Shown: one piece after another, positions 1 through 6,116 of the stretch | Position numbering within the stretch: position 1 is the first letter of the stretch | How the letters are laid out: every line of letters starts with the position of its first letter | Assembly: GCA_937973575.1 (NCBI GenBank) | Contig: CALJKH010000201.1 | Span: forward strand, 1-14,216 | Length of the DNA stretch: 14,216 bases | Direction: 5' to 3' | Source: an uncultured Solirubrobacterales bacterium | GTDB taxonomy: Bacteria > Actinomycetota > Thermoleophilia > Solirubrobacterales > Solirubrobacteraceae | The notes under the pieces: model-generated | The model's input: only the letters and a program-made list of their open reading frames with translations | The model's database searches: none | Told to the model about the DNA's origin: nothing | Made by a program: the position numbers and the translations under genes

Positions 1-81
1 GTTGCCCAGTGCAGCAATGGACCAAAGCTCGCTGAGCTACAAGCGCCTAAGTGATCCGCGAAGTAAGGCCTTAGAACGCAA
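1..81. other. Left-edge sequence, no gene assigned
   Basis: No gene can be supported here. Plus-strand frames end at TGA near positions 31-33 and 52-54, so this could be the last few codons of a gene lying mostly outside the window, but too little is visible to identify one. A short inverted repeat (AGCTC at 26-30, GAGCT at 34-38) is present. The strong hairpin that follows at 82-121 could terminate such a gene. Confidence 0.3.
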
Positions 82-121
82 TAAGGGCCGGGGCTGCCAA
101 GTGAGGCGGCCCCGGCCCTTA
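82..121. terminator. Strong GC-rich hairpin, probable bidirectional terminator
   Basis: Positions 82-94 (TAAGGGCCGGGGC) pair perfectly with 109-121. Inside, 95-98 pair with 105-108 including one G-U, giving a 17-bp stem with a 6-nt loop (AAGTGA, 99-104). It lies 13 nt past the stop codon of the leftward gene at 135-1130. The tail is only modestly T-rich on either strand, so intrinsic termination is likely but not textbook. Confidence 0.75.
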
Positions 122-134
122 ACGTTTTCAACCT

Positions 135-1130
135 CTAGGACTTGTTAGTTACCTTGACTGACTTGGTCGCACCGGTGCCGCCGTCAACCACAAGGACGAT
201 TGATGCAGAAGTGGACTTCTTGCCAATCGCAGAAATCTGAGCAGCGGTCAGGGTGACCTGAACGCTTGCCTTCTTGCCCGCTTTGGCGGTGTAGCTAACA
301 GGAGTGCCCTTGGTAGTGCCGACGTTCACCTGGAGCGTCCCTGAGCAATCACGGTTCTTCGATGAGCTGCCAGCACAGGTAACTGAGATTGTGCTCTTGC
401 CCTTGCTGAACTTAGGTGCCGAAGAAGGCAGGGTCGCCTTGGCAGGGATCTTGTAGGTGGTGCCGATGGTGGTGGTGCCGCTCAGCTTCAGAGCAACAGC
501 CTTGCCTGAGATGCCCGCTCCTGCAAGAAGCGAGACAATCGGGCAGTCAGCTGCGGAGATCGCGCTTGACTCTGGAATGGCCGAGGTGCCAGTGAGAGTG
601 ATCGCGCCAGTTGACTTGTTCCAAGCTGAACCAAACAGCGTCGTGCCGCCAGCTGTCGCGTTCCCAGTCGTGAATGTGAAGTTCAGCCCCTTGATCAGGC
701 AGCTGAGGCCAAGGTCCGGAGCGCCCAGATCAACGCCGAGCTTGAGTGGGATCGACACAGCACCACTTGTGGTGTTGAAGCTGCCCGTGGTGCCCTCTGT
801 CTGAACGATGTCGAGGTTGATACCCGGGATTGGCAGTGCGTCACCAAGCGAGATTGCTGGGAAGTCGAAGCCGGAGGTGCCGATCGACAATGTGCCGCCC
901 TTGGAAAGCGTGCCGTTCACATGGATGGTCTTCCCAGCCAATGTTGGGTCGCTGCCCGGAATCTCAAGTCCGTCTGGCAGCAGGCCAGCTACAACGATCT
1001 TGGCATTGGTCACCGTCAAACCGAAGTCGGTGACGTTGGTGGCTGGAACGGTTGCAGCCGAAGCTACTGACGACATTCCAAGTGCGGCCATTGCGGCGAC
1101 GCAGCTAGCGATAAGGATTCTCTTGACCAT
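135..1130 (-). CDS. Secreted beta-rich protein of unknown function
   Basis: A 331-residue protein that I do not recognise. It starts with a clear Sec signal peptide: MVKR, a hydrophobic run, then an ASA-A cleavage site near residue 25-26. The mature chain is rich in Ser, Thr, Gly, Ala and Val with alternating hydrophobic positions, so it is probably beta-sandwich. Residues about 27-235 form a first region with Cys near 143 and 195. Residues about 240-331 form a second region with Cys near 251 and 261 and a Lys-rich C-terminus. The four cysteines could form two disulfides. There is no sortase motif, lipobox or C-terminal membrane helix, so it is probably released or wall-associated by charge. 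The ATG is preceded, 9 nt away, by GGGGAGGG within a 13-nt element shared with both large hydrolase genes. It diverges from the hydrolase at 1319. Secretion is secure; function is unknown. Confidence 0.85.
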   Translation of the reverse strand: MVKRILIASCVAAMAALGMSSVASAATVPATNVTDFGLTVTNAKIVVAGLLPDGLEIPGSDPTLAGKTIHVNGTLSKGGTLSIGTSGFDFPAISLGDALPIPGINLDIVQTEGTTGSFNTTSGAVSIPLKLGVDLGAPDLGLSCLIKGLNFTFTTGNATAGGTTLFGSAWNKSTGAITLTGTSAIPESSAISAADCPIVSLLAGAGISGKAVALKLSGTTTIGTTYKIPAKATLPSSAPKFSKGKSTISVTCAGSSSKNRDCSGTLQVNVGTTKGTPVSYTAKAGKKASVQVTLTAAQISAIGKKSTSASIVLVVDGGTGATKSVKVTNKS

Positions 1131-1138
1131 CTCTGTAT

Positions 1139-1151
1139 TCCCTCCCCAGGG
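1139..1151 (-). promoter_or_regulatory. Shared leader/RBS element, copy 1
   Basis: Read on the minus strand this is CCCTGGGGAGGGA, ending 8 nt before the ATG of the secreted protein gene. The GGAGG core is a Shine-Dalgarno sequence. The flanking CCCTGG and GGGA go beyond what ribosome binding needs and are identical at 1302-1314 and 7007-7019. Confidence 0.8.
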
Positions 1152-1192
1152 TTTGGTTGCGCTTCATCAGCGCGGTCTCTTAATGCGGCCGC

Positions 1193-1222
1193 AGACTACA
1201 GGAACCATCCCGTACATGTGAA
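1193..1222 (-). promoter_or_regulatory. Candidate promoter of the leftward secreted-protein gene
   Basis: On the minus strand TTCACA (1222-1217; five of six matches to TTGACA) is followed after 18 nt by TAGTCT (1198-1193), which fits the actinobacterial TANNNT -10. The predicted start is near 1186, giving a leader of about 55 nt that carries the shared RBS element. Confidence 0.45.
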
Positions 1223-1243
1223 GGGGGAACCGAAAAATAGTTA

Positions 1244-1253
1244 CTAGCGCTAG
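1244..1253. promoter_or_regulatory. Palindrome, candidate operator between divergent genes
   Basis: CTAGCGCTAG is a perfect 10-bp palindrome. It lies where the -35 of the rightward promoter should be (that promoter has a good -10 but no recognisable -35) and near the middle of the divergent intergenic region. Binding by a dimeric activator or repressor is an inference. Confidence 0.4.
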
Positions 1254-1270
1254 CCAGAAACTTTTGCGTG

Positions 1271-1276
1271 TATGGT
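1271..1276 (+). promoter_or_regulatory. Candidate -10 element of the first large hydrolase gene
   Basis: TATGGT fits TANNNT and would start transcription near 1283, leaving a leader of about 36 nt before the TTG start at 1319. No good -35 precedes it; the palindrome CTAGCGCTAG occupies that place. Confidence 0.35.
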
Positions 1277-1301
1277 TCCTGCGGCGCTACACAAAGCGCT
1301 G

Positions 1302-1314
1302 CCCTGGGGAGGGA
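1302..1314 (+). promoter_or_regulatory. Shared leader/RBS element, copy 2; decides a TTG start
   Basis: CCCTGGGGAGGGA with GGGGAGGG at 1306-1313, exactly 5 nt before TTG at 1319. The same element has the same 5-nt spacing before the ATG of the paralogue at 7024. This is why TTG 1319 is preferred over the upstream ATG at 1268, which has no Shine-Dalgarno and lies before this element. Confidence 0.85.
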
Positions 1315-1318
1315 CACC

Positions 1319-3841
1319 TTGATTAGGAAACGATCACTTTCACTTGTCATTGCCGCAGCCGGGCTGACTGTTGTGGCAGCTACGGCCGTTGCCAGCCCAG
1401 CGACAGTCGGCTCAAGCGTCACATTCCAAACTGCCACCCAGTACGAGGCGATCACGGCAAAGGCGATCGCGCTACGAGTGACTTCAACTGGTAGAGGGCT
1501 CGTGGGAATTTCCATCAAGGACCGTAAGGGCGCACTGATGGCCGGCACGAAGGGCCTCACATTTGGTTCAGCTGGAACTAAGGCATTGAGCATCCCGCTC
1601 AACTCCGCTGGCCTTGCACAGGTCCGGGGGTGCGCCAGCAGCGGGCAAATCCGATGGACAGTTGGGACGACAAGCGGCGGGGTTCGAACGACTCGCACTC
1701 TTACTCTCGCCGGCGATGACATCGCCTGCCTTCCACCAGACGCGACTGCAACATGCCGCAACGGCGACCCACTTGACAGGTTCCGCTGCCTACTCCCTTT
1801 TCCAAATGACCTCTACACAACAGCCGACCCCTCAACTGCAACTGGCCTGCGGCTGAACCTGCCGAGCGCGTTGATGCCGGTCAGCAGCAAGGGAATCAGA
1901 GTCAACCCAACCCCCTACAACCTCAACGATGGATTCAGCGGTAACTCGGCGATCATTACGCGTGTACCGGGCCTAGACACCGCATCGGCACTGGCTGCAA
2001 CTGGCGCAGCCACCGTGCGGAACATTGGCAGGTCAATGGACGCTGACTCACCGGTAGTGGTAATTGACGCCACCACTGGCGAACGCCGGCCAGTGTGGTC
2101 TGAAGTTGACGCCAGCACTACCGACCAGTCAACGCGACTTTTCATTACCCGCGGAGCAAAGGTCTTCGCGGAAGGGCATCGCTACATCGTCGCGATGCGT
2201 CACCTCAAGCGGGCAGACGGGGCGGAGATTCCAGCCAAGCCTTACTTCCGTTGGTTCCGTGACAAGACGATGCCCGCGTCGGCCCCCGCATCGGCAAAGG
2301 CTCGGGTTGAACACATGGAGTCAATCTTCAGCGCTCTTACTACTGCCGGCATCGACAGGGCCTCCCTCTACCAAGCTTGGGACTTCACCGTCGCAAGTCG
2401 CCAGAGCGTTACAGCCCCAGCTCTAACGATGCGAGACAAGGCGTTCGCTCTACTTGGAGATACAAACCTGGGCGACTCCAACCCAGCAGGTTCTGCGCCG
2501 CAAGTGACGATCACAAACAGCCAGAACTACACGCTGAGCGAGAGTCGCTACGTGCTGCGGCGAGTGGATGGCACCGTAAAAGTGCCTTGCTTCCTTGGCC
2601 ACACTGACTACGAGAACAAGGAAGTTGGGCCATGCGGGGCAGGATCCCGAGCAGCGGTTGGCAGTGATGGACTGCCAACACAGGCGACGGACAAGGACGG
2701 ACGGCCAGCCTTCTACGACGCAAAGTTCACGTGCATCGTCCCGCGGAGCGCGCCTGACTCAAACGTTATGGGCAGCAATGTGCGCGCAGTCCTGTTCGGA
2801 CACGGCCTTCTTGGCAGCGGCGCTGATGTCGCCTCAATCAAGAGCCGCGCGGGACTCGACCGCGCAGTCGCGTGCGGAGCCGACTGGATTGGCCTCTCGC
2901 AAGGTGACATCTCAAACGCCATCGGCACCTTGATCAACCTAGATCGATTCCCAGCTCTTGCCGACAGGTCAGTTCAAGGCTTAATTGACTTCCTCTATCT
3001 CGGCCGCTGGATGATCAGCCAGGCACCCGGCGGGATGAACTCAACCCCCGAATTCCAGCCTTCCACAGGCGTTCTCGCCGACCCCACCCAGAAGCTCTAC
3101 TTCCTGGGCGGCTCACAAGGCGGGATCATGGGGACTGCGCTGACGGCGCTGGCCCCAGACTTTGAGCGTGCCTACCTAGCGGTTCCTGCCGTCGGCTACT
3201 CAGCACTTCTCAACCGTTCAGCGGCATTCGAGATCTTTGGACCACCGGTAAGGATTGGCTACCCGGACCCAGCGAACCAGCAGATCTTGCTGACGCTCGT
3301 CCAGACTCTTTGGGACCGTGGCGAGGGCGGCGGCTATGTGCACCATGTAACGACCGACCCGCTTCCCGACACACCAGCCCACAAGGTGCTGATGCTTGAA
3401 GCGTTCGGCGACCACCTAGTCACCAACATCCAAACTGAGACTGAGGCACGCACGATTGGCGCTGTACTTAGGCTCCCTGCGCTTGACCCAAACCGCTCAC
3501 CGGATGCTGTTCCCTTCTGGGGAATCGAACAGGGCGCACCCTCCCTGTTCGCCGGTGCTGGGTTGGACGGAGACGCTGGGCTTGTTGTAGCCGACATTGG
3601 CCCACTGCGAGGTAGTGCTCCTAACTTCCGCGGAGTCACTCCGGAGCCCGCCCTCAACATTCCGCCAACGCCCGCGTCAGCAACAGATGGCAACAACGGT
3701 GTGGACCCTCACGCTGATGTCGCAACCAGCGAAATGTCTATCTCGCTGCTGTTCCAGTTCCTTAAGGCCGATGGGGCCTTCTCAACTGACGAAGCCTGTG
3801 GAATCGCCCCCTGTTACGCAGAGGGTTGGACCGGGCCCTAG
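1319..3841 (+). CDS. Large secreted alpha/beta-hydrolase-like protein (lipase/esterase type), paralogue 1
   Basis: An 840-residue exported protein starting at TTG. The signal peptide is IRKRS plus a hydrophobic run, with cleavage near ASP-A at about residue 26-27. Residues about 28-137 form a beta-rich N-terminal domain with Cys105 and Cys137. From about residue 146 comes the conserved body, beginning with the PFPNDLYTTADP motif. GHGLLG is a likely oxyanion-hole loop. GGSQGG is a GxSxG nucleophile elbow with Ser599, and FGDHLVTN contains Asp698-His699, the likely catalytic His. The C-terminus carries a paired-Cys motif, CGIAPCY, and ends WTGP. The layout resembles large bacterial secreted lipases of the VolA/virulence-factor-lipase type; this is a resemblance, not a firm family assignment. 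Substrate is unknown. A full-length paralogue lies at 7024-9567. The gene ends 16 nt from the convergent TetR gene with no clear terminator between them. Confidence 0.88.
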   Translation: MIRKRSLSLVIAAAGLTVVAATAVASPATVGSSVTFQTATQYEAITAKAIALRVTSTGRGLVGISIKDRKGALMAGTKGLTFGSAGTKALSIPLNSAGLAQVRGCASSGQIRWTVGTTSGGVRTTRTLTLAGDDIACLPPDATATCRNGDPLDRFRCLLPFPNDLYTTADPSTATGLRLNLPSALMPVSSKGIRVNPTPYNLNDGFSGNSAIITRVPGLDTASALAATGAATVRNIGRSMDADSPVVVIDATTGERRPVWSEVDASTTDQSTRLFITRGAKVFAEGHRYIVAMRHLKRADGAEIPAKPYFRWFRDKTMPASAPASAKARVEHMESIFSALTTAGIDRASLYQAWDFTVASRQSVTAPALTMRDKAFALLGDTNLGDSNPAGSAPQVTITNSQNYTLSESRYVLRRVDGTVKVPCFLGHTDYENKEVGPCGAGSRAAVGSDGLPTQATDKDGRPAFYDAKFTCIVPRSAPDSNVMGSNVRAVLFGHGLLGSGADVASIKSRAGLDRAVACGADWIGLSQGDISNAIGTLINLDRFPALADRSVQGLIDFLYLGRWMISQAPGGMNSTPEFQPSTGVLADPTQKLYFLGGSQGGIMGTALTALAPDFERAYLAVPAVGYSALLNRSAAFEIFGPPVRIGYPDPANQQILLTLVQTLWDRGEGGGYVHHVTTDPLPDTPAHKVLMLEAFGDHLVTNIQTETEARTIGAVLRLPALDPNRSPDAVPFWGIEQGAPSLFAGAGLDGDAGLVVADIGPLRGSAPNFRGVTPEPALNIPPTPASATDGNNGVDPHADVATSEMSISLLFQFLKADGAFSTDEACGIAPCYAEGWTGP

Positions 3842-3857
3842 CCGTTTGCGGGGAAGG

Positions 3858-4553
3858 TCAGGCTGCTGGCTGGTAGCTCGCCTGGCCACCGGAAAGGATG
3901 TTGACGAGCAGGGCCACAAGCTTGTCCACATGTGTGGTCAAGTCATCCTGCTGGCCAACGACGAGAGTCCGCAGAACTGCGTACTCAAGAGCAGCAAATG
4001 AGGCGTTCGCCTGATCAAAGGTTGTCGGCGGGAGATCGGGAGTTCGCGCCCGCTCATCCTCGTACCAAGACATAACTAGCTTCGTCCGAATTTCGTCGAA
4101 CTCAAACCAAGACTTTGCGTTCGGCTCGTCGAGGCCAAAGCCCGAGGCGAGGAGAGCAGTTGCGACGATTGGCTCGTCGATCGCGGCGGCCATTAGCTCA
4201 GCAACCACCGCTCGGAGCGCCGCAAAAGGATGGGTCCTATCTGCCTCATGAGCAGCCTTGGCCATTTCTCCGCCGACGACGATGTTCAGGGTCTGCAGCG
4301 ACTCAGCGATGCATGTGTCAAGCCCTTCAAAGTTTTCGTAGAAGGTCTTCTTCGAAACCTTCGCCCGCTCGACAAGGCCACCGACTGTCATGGCGCCAGC
4401 GCCGCGTGAACCGAGCTCAAGTAGAGCTGCGCGCATGATGCGACCCCTCTGGGAAGCTAAGACTTCATCGCGGCTGAGCTGGTGGCGCCCGCTCTGCAGA
4501 GTTTGCGGTTCGGCGCTACCTGATCGCCATTGTCCAAGTGGGTTTGCTGACAC
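3858..4553 (-). CDS. TetR-family transcriptional regulator
   Basis: A 231-residue protein with a TetR N-terminal helix-turn-helix at about residues 36-82. The core reads MTVGGLVERAKVSKKTFYENF, as the turn and recognition helix of this family do. It is preceded by an unusual ~33-residue polar extension. The remaining helical domain should bind a ligand and dimerise; its ligand cannot be read from the sequence. The GTG start at 4553 has no Shine-Dalgarno, but TAGGCT lies 6 nt upstream, so a leaderless transcript is likely. A shorter product from the ATG at residue 40 would cut into the DNA-binding domain and is unlikely. It diverges from the amidohydrolase gene at 4586. Their starts are only 32 bp apart and the -35 of that gene falls inside the first codons of this one, so control of both genes from one operator is likely. 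Confidence 0.9.
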   Translation of the reverse strand: MSANPLGQWRSGSAEPQTLQSGRHQLSRDEVLASQRGRIMRAALLELGSRGAGAMTVGGLVERAKVSKKTFYENFEGLDTCIAESLQTLNIVVGGEMAKAAHEADRTHPFAALRAVVAELMAAAIDEPIVATALLASGFGLDEPNAKSWFEFDEIRTKLVMSWYEDERARTPDLPPTTFDQANASFAALEYAVLRTLVVGQQDDLTTHVDKLVALLVNILSGGQASYQPAA

Positions 4554-4577
4554 GGTGTAAGCCTATCGGCATAACCT
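4547..4577 (+). promoter_or_regulatory. Candidate promoter of the amidohydrolase-like gene, near-leaderless
   Basis: CTGACA (4547-4552, five of six matches to TTGACA) is followed after 17 nt by CATAAC (4570-4575). The overlapping TAACCT (4572-4577) fits TANNNT and lies 8 nt before the ATG at 4586. There is no Shine-Dalgarno. The -35 overlaps the start codon of the divergent TetR gene. Confidence 0.5.
4560..4565 (-). promoter_or_regulatory. Candidate -10 of the first TetR gene
   Basis: TAGGCT on the minus strand fits TANNNT and ends 6 nt before the GTG at 4553. No clear -35 is seen. The same hexamer is the -10 proposed for the second large hydrolase. Confidence 0.35.
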
Positions 4578-4585
4578 TCGGCCTA

Positions 4586-5395
4586 ATGATCATCGACGCA
4601 TGGATCCAACACCCCACCCTTCGCTTCATCGGCGACCCAATGTTCGATTCCTTGAAGCGCTGGACTGGAATGGACACTCCCACCGAAGAGCTGCCGATAG
4701 AGATGACGGTTGGCCTGATGGACCAGGCCAATGTTGACTTTGCTCTGCTCACCGCTTGGCACGGTCCCCAAGGGGCAGTTATCTCCAACGAGGAGGTAGC
4801 CGGCTGGGTCGCTGCGCACCCAACTAGGTTCGCCGGCCTCGCTGCAGTTGATGTGCGTAATCCAGTCGAAGCCTCGCGCGAGTTACGGCGTTGCGTTGAG
4901 GAATACGGCTTCGTCGGCCTTCGCCTTCTCCCCTGGCTTTGGGAAATGCCGCCAAACGATCGCCGCTGGTATCCCCTCTACGCGACCTGCGTTGAGCTAG
5001 ACATCCCCTTCTGCCTGCAAGTCGGCCACACCGGCCCGCTTCGGACGAGCGAGTTTGGCCGACCAATCCCCTACCTCGACGATGTTGCCCTTGACTTCCC
5101 TGACCTAAAGATCGTCGCTGGTCACATTGGCTACCCGTGGACTGAGGAGATGATCTCCCTCACGCGCAAGTACGAGAACGTTTGGATCGACACCTCGGCA
5201 TATACAGCCAAGCGTTATCCACCAGAGCTAGTCCGCTACCTGCAAGCCGATGGCTGGAAGAAGGTCATGTTTGGCAGCAACTGCCCGATGATCATGCCCG
5301 CCAAGGCCCTTGAGGACTTGGACTCAATCGGGCTTGAGGGCGAACAGCTCAAAGCGTTCCTTAGCGGTAACGCCAAGCAAGTATTCGGGCTCTGA
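4586..5395 (+). CDS. Amidohydrolase-2-like (TIM-barrel) protein with altered metal-ligand positions
   Basis: A 269-residue protein of the ACMSD/amidohydrolase-2 type, whose members hydrolyse or decarboxylate small organic acids in the cytoplasm. It opens with MIIDAWIQHPT, equivalent to the usual IDxHxHxxP strand-1 motif. Here the two metal-binding His positions are Trp6 and Gln8, with a displaced His9. Two later family histidines remain: His148 in LQVGHTG and His180 in AGHIGYPW. The strand-8 Asp of the usual FGxDxP motif is Asn232 (FGSNCP). The family fold is well supported; the usual metal chemistry is doubtful. The start is taken at 4586, not the ATG at 4538, because the protein then begins at the conserved strand 1 and TAACCT lies 8 nt upstream. 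It diverges from a TetR gene that probably controls it. Its substrate is unknown. Confidence 0.85.
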   Translation: MIIDAWIQHPTLRFIGDPMFDSLKRWTGMDTPTEELPIEMTVGLMDQANVDFALLTAWHGPQGAVISNEEVAGWVAAHPTRFAGLAAVDVRNPVEASRELRRCVEEYGFVGLRLLPWLWEMPPNDRRWYPLYATCVELDIPFCLQVGHTGPLRTSEFGRPIPYLDDVALDFPDLKIVAGHIGYPWTEEMISLTRKYENVWIDTSAYTAKRYPPELVRYLQADGWKKVMFGSNCPMIMPAKALEDLDSIGLEGEQLKAFLSGNAKQVFGL

Positions 5396-5407
5396 CCTAA
5401 AAGAAAA

Positions 5408-5435
5408 CGGCCGCCCCGCGTTAGCGAGACGGCCG
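5408..5435 (-). terminator. Intrinsic terminator of the leftward glycine-repeat gene
   Basis: CGGCCG at 5408-5413 and 5430-5435 form the base of a stem with further imperfect pairing inside. Read on the minus strand it is followed by TTTTCTTTT (5407-5399), a good U-tract. It lies 28 nt past the stop codon at 5464. Confidence 0.75.
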
Positions 5436-5436
5436 C

Positions 5437-5450
5437 AGACCTAACGGTCT
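5437..5450 (+). terminator. Small hairpin terminator of the amidohydrolase-like gene
   Basis: AGACC (5437-5441), loop TAAC, GGTCT (5446-5450), followed by TTCAACTTCTT. It is nested beside the opposite-strand terminator at 5408-5435 in the convergent gap. Either hairpin, or both, could stop the rightward transcript. Confidence 0.5.
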
Positions 5451-5463
5451 TTCAACTTCTTGA

Positions 5464-6033
5464 CTACTTAACCAGCGGGTTAGAGCAGACGGTGGTGCCG
5501 TTCGGGCAGAGGTAGTACGAAACATCTGCCTTCATCAGCGTCCGCGAGTAGATCTGGTACGGAACGCCTGCGACTGGGCTTGGGTCAAGCTCGACTACGT
5601 ATGGAACGTTGGTGTTCCAACCGGTGAGTCCGCCGAGAGTGGCCAGTGAACCCTTCTGAACGCCTGCTGTGTAACCAGCGGAGTAGCCAGCCTTCTGGCC
5701 TGCGGCTTCGCCGGCCTTCTGGCCTGCGATCTCGCCGGCCTTCTTGCCGACTTGGAGGCCTTGAGCAACTCCGAGCTTCTGACCAGCTGCCTTGCCTGCT
5801 GCATTGCCAGATGCCTGGCCTGCTGCATTGCCCTCAGCGTAAATCTTGTTGTAGCCAGGCTTGCCCTTGTTGTAGTCGCTCTGCTTCACGGCTGAGCCGA
5901 TGAAGAAGCCAGCTACGCCAAGAACAACTGCGATGGCTGCGGTGATTGCCCAGTACTTACCGCCGGGCTTACCGCCGGTTGCTGCTGGGGTTGCGTCGGG
6001 AGTTCCTGACGCGTCGGGTGTTCCTGTACTCAA
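5464..6033 (-). CDS. Single-pass membrane protein with a 16-fold glycine-every-fourth-residue helix
   Basis: A 189-residue protein, not recognised. Residues 1-26 are a Pro/Thr/Ala/Gly-rich tail. Residues 27-48 (from YWAITAAIAVVLG) are one transmembrane helix. Residues 68-128 have glycine at every fourth position without a break, 16 glycines in all. The positions between are Ala, Gln, Lys, Glu and Asn, so the segment is soluble and probably helical with a glycine face. A C-terminal region (about 130-189) follows, with Cys176 and Cys183 in CPNGTTVC. The repeat part is most likely outside the membrane, where the Cys pair could be oxidised. The start is TTG at 6033 because AGGAGG lies 7 nt upstream; the ATG at 6066 lies before that site. 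It follows mscL and a DoxX-like gene on the same strand. Cell-envelope assembly is a guess. Confidence 0.8.
   Translation of the reverse strand: MSTGTPDASGTPDATPAATGGKPGGKYWAITAAIAVVLGVAGFFIGSAVKQSDYNKGKPGYNKIYAEGNAAGQASGNAAGKAAGQKLGVAQGLQVGKKAGEIAGQKAGEAAGQKAGYSAGYTAGVQKGSLATLGGLTGWNTNVPYVVELDPSPVAGVPYQIYSRTLMKADVSYYLCPNGTTVCSNPLVK
5691..5738. repeat. 24-bp tandem repeat within the glycine-repeat gene
   Basis: Two adjacent 24-bp copies, 5691-5714 and 5715-5738, differ at about three bases; a diverged partial third follows from 5739. Each encodes eight residues of the AGEAAGQK/AGEIAGQK type, so the protein repeat has grown by recent DNA duplication. Confidence 0.75.
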
Positions 6034-6037
6034 AGCG

Positions 6038-6055
6038 ATTCCTCCTAATAGGAAT
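6038..6055 (-). promoter_or_regulatory. Shine-Dalgarno for a TTG start, inside a small hairpin
   Basis: On the minus strand AGGAGG (6046-6041) lies 7 nt before TTG at 6033 and fixes that start. ATTCCT (6055-6050) can pair with AGGAAT (6043-6038), loop ATTAGG, burying half of the ribosome-binding site. The pairing is only 6 bp and A-T rich. Confidence 0.55.
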
Positions 6056-6095
6056 TGTGGATCCAACGCATGTTTGCGATGAATCTCCTCGAATT

Positions 6096-6111
6096 CCTGC
6101 CTACGCAGGCA
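6096..6111 (-). terminator. Weak hairpin after the DoxX-like gene
   Basis: TGCCT (6098-6102) pairs with AGGCA (6107-6111), and in an alternative register CCTGC (6096-6100) pairs with GCAGG (6105-6109). It lies just past the stop codon on the minus strand with no U-tract. It may reduce read-through into the next gene rather than stop it. Confidence 0.3.
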
Positions 6112-6116
6112 TCAAT

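Larger units (their letters stand above)
1199..1281. repeat. Inverted repeat spanning the divergent promoter region
   Basis: CAGGAACCAT at 1199-1208 is the exact reverse complement of ATGGTTCCTG at 1272-1281. A further GGAACC lies at 1226-1231. The arms flank the middle of the region between two divergent secreted-protein genes and lie close to the predicted -10 elements on each side. They could be operator half-sites or the remains of duplicated promoter DNA. Confidence 0.5.

Noticed and set aside
1..47. Minus-strand sequence beginning GGCGCTTGTAGCTCAGCGAGC, resembling a tRNA 5' half
   Set aside because: The D loop is too short and lacks GG, no proper anticodon stem follows before the window edge, and no T arm can be seen.
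457..1221. Plus-strand open frames opposite the secreted protein gene
   Set aside because: They lie antisense to a gene with a clear signal peptide and RBS, have no ribosome-binding sites, and their compositions look like out-of-frame translations.
1180..1761. Minus-strand open frame of 193 residues across the divergent region and the start of the first hydrolase
   Set aside because: It is antisense to the signal peptide and N-terminal domain, which match the paralogue at the protein level; it has no family features.
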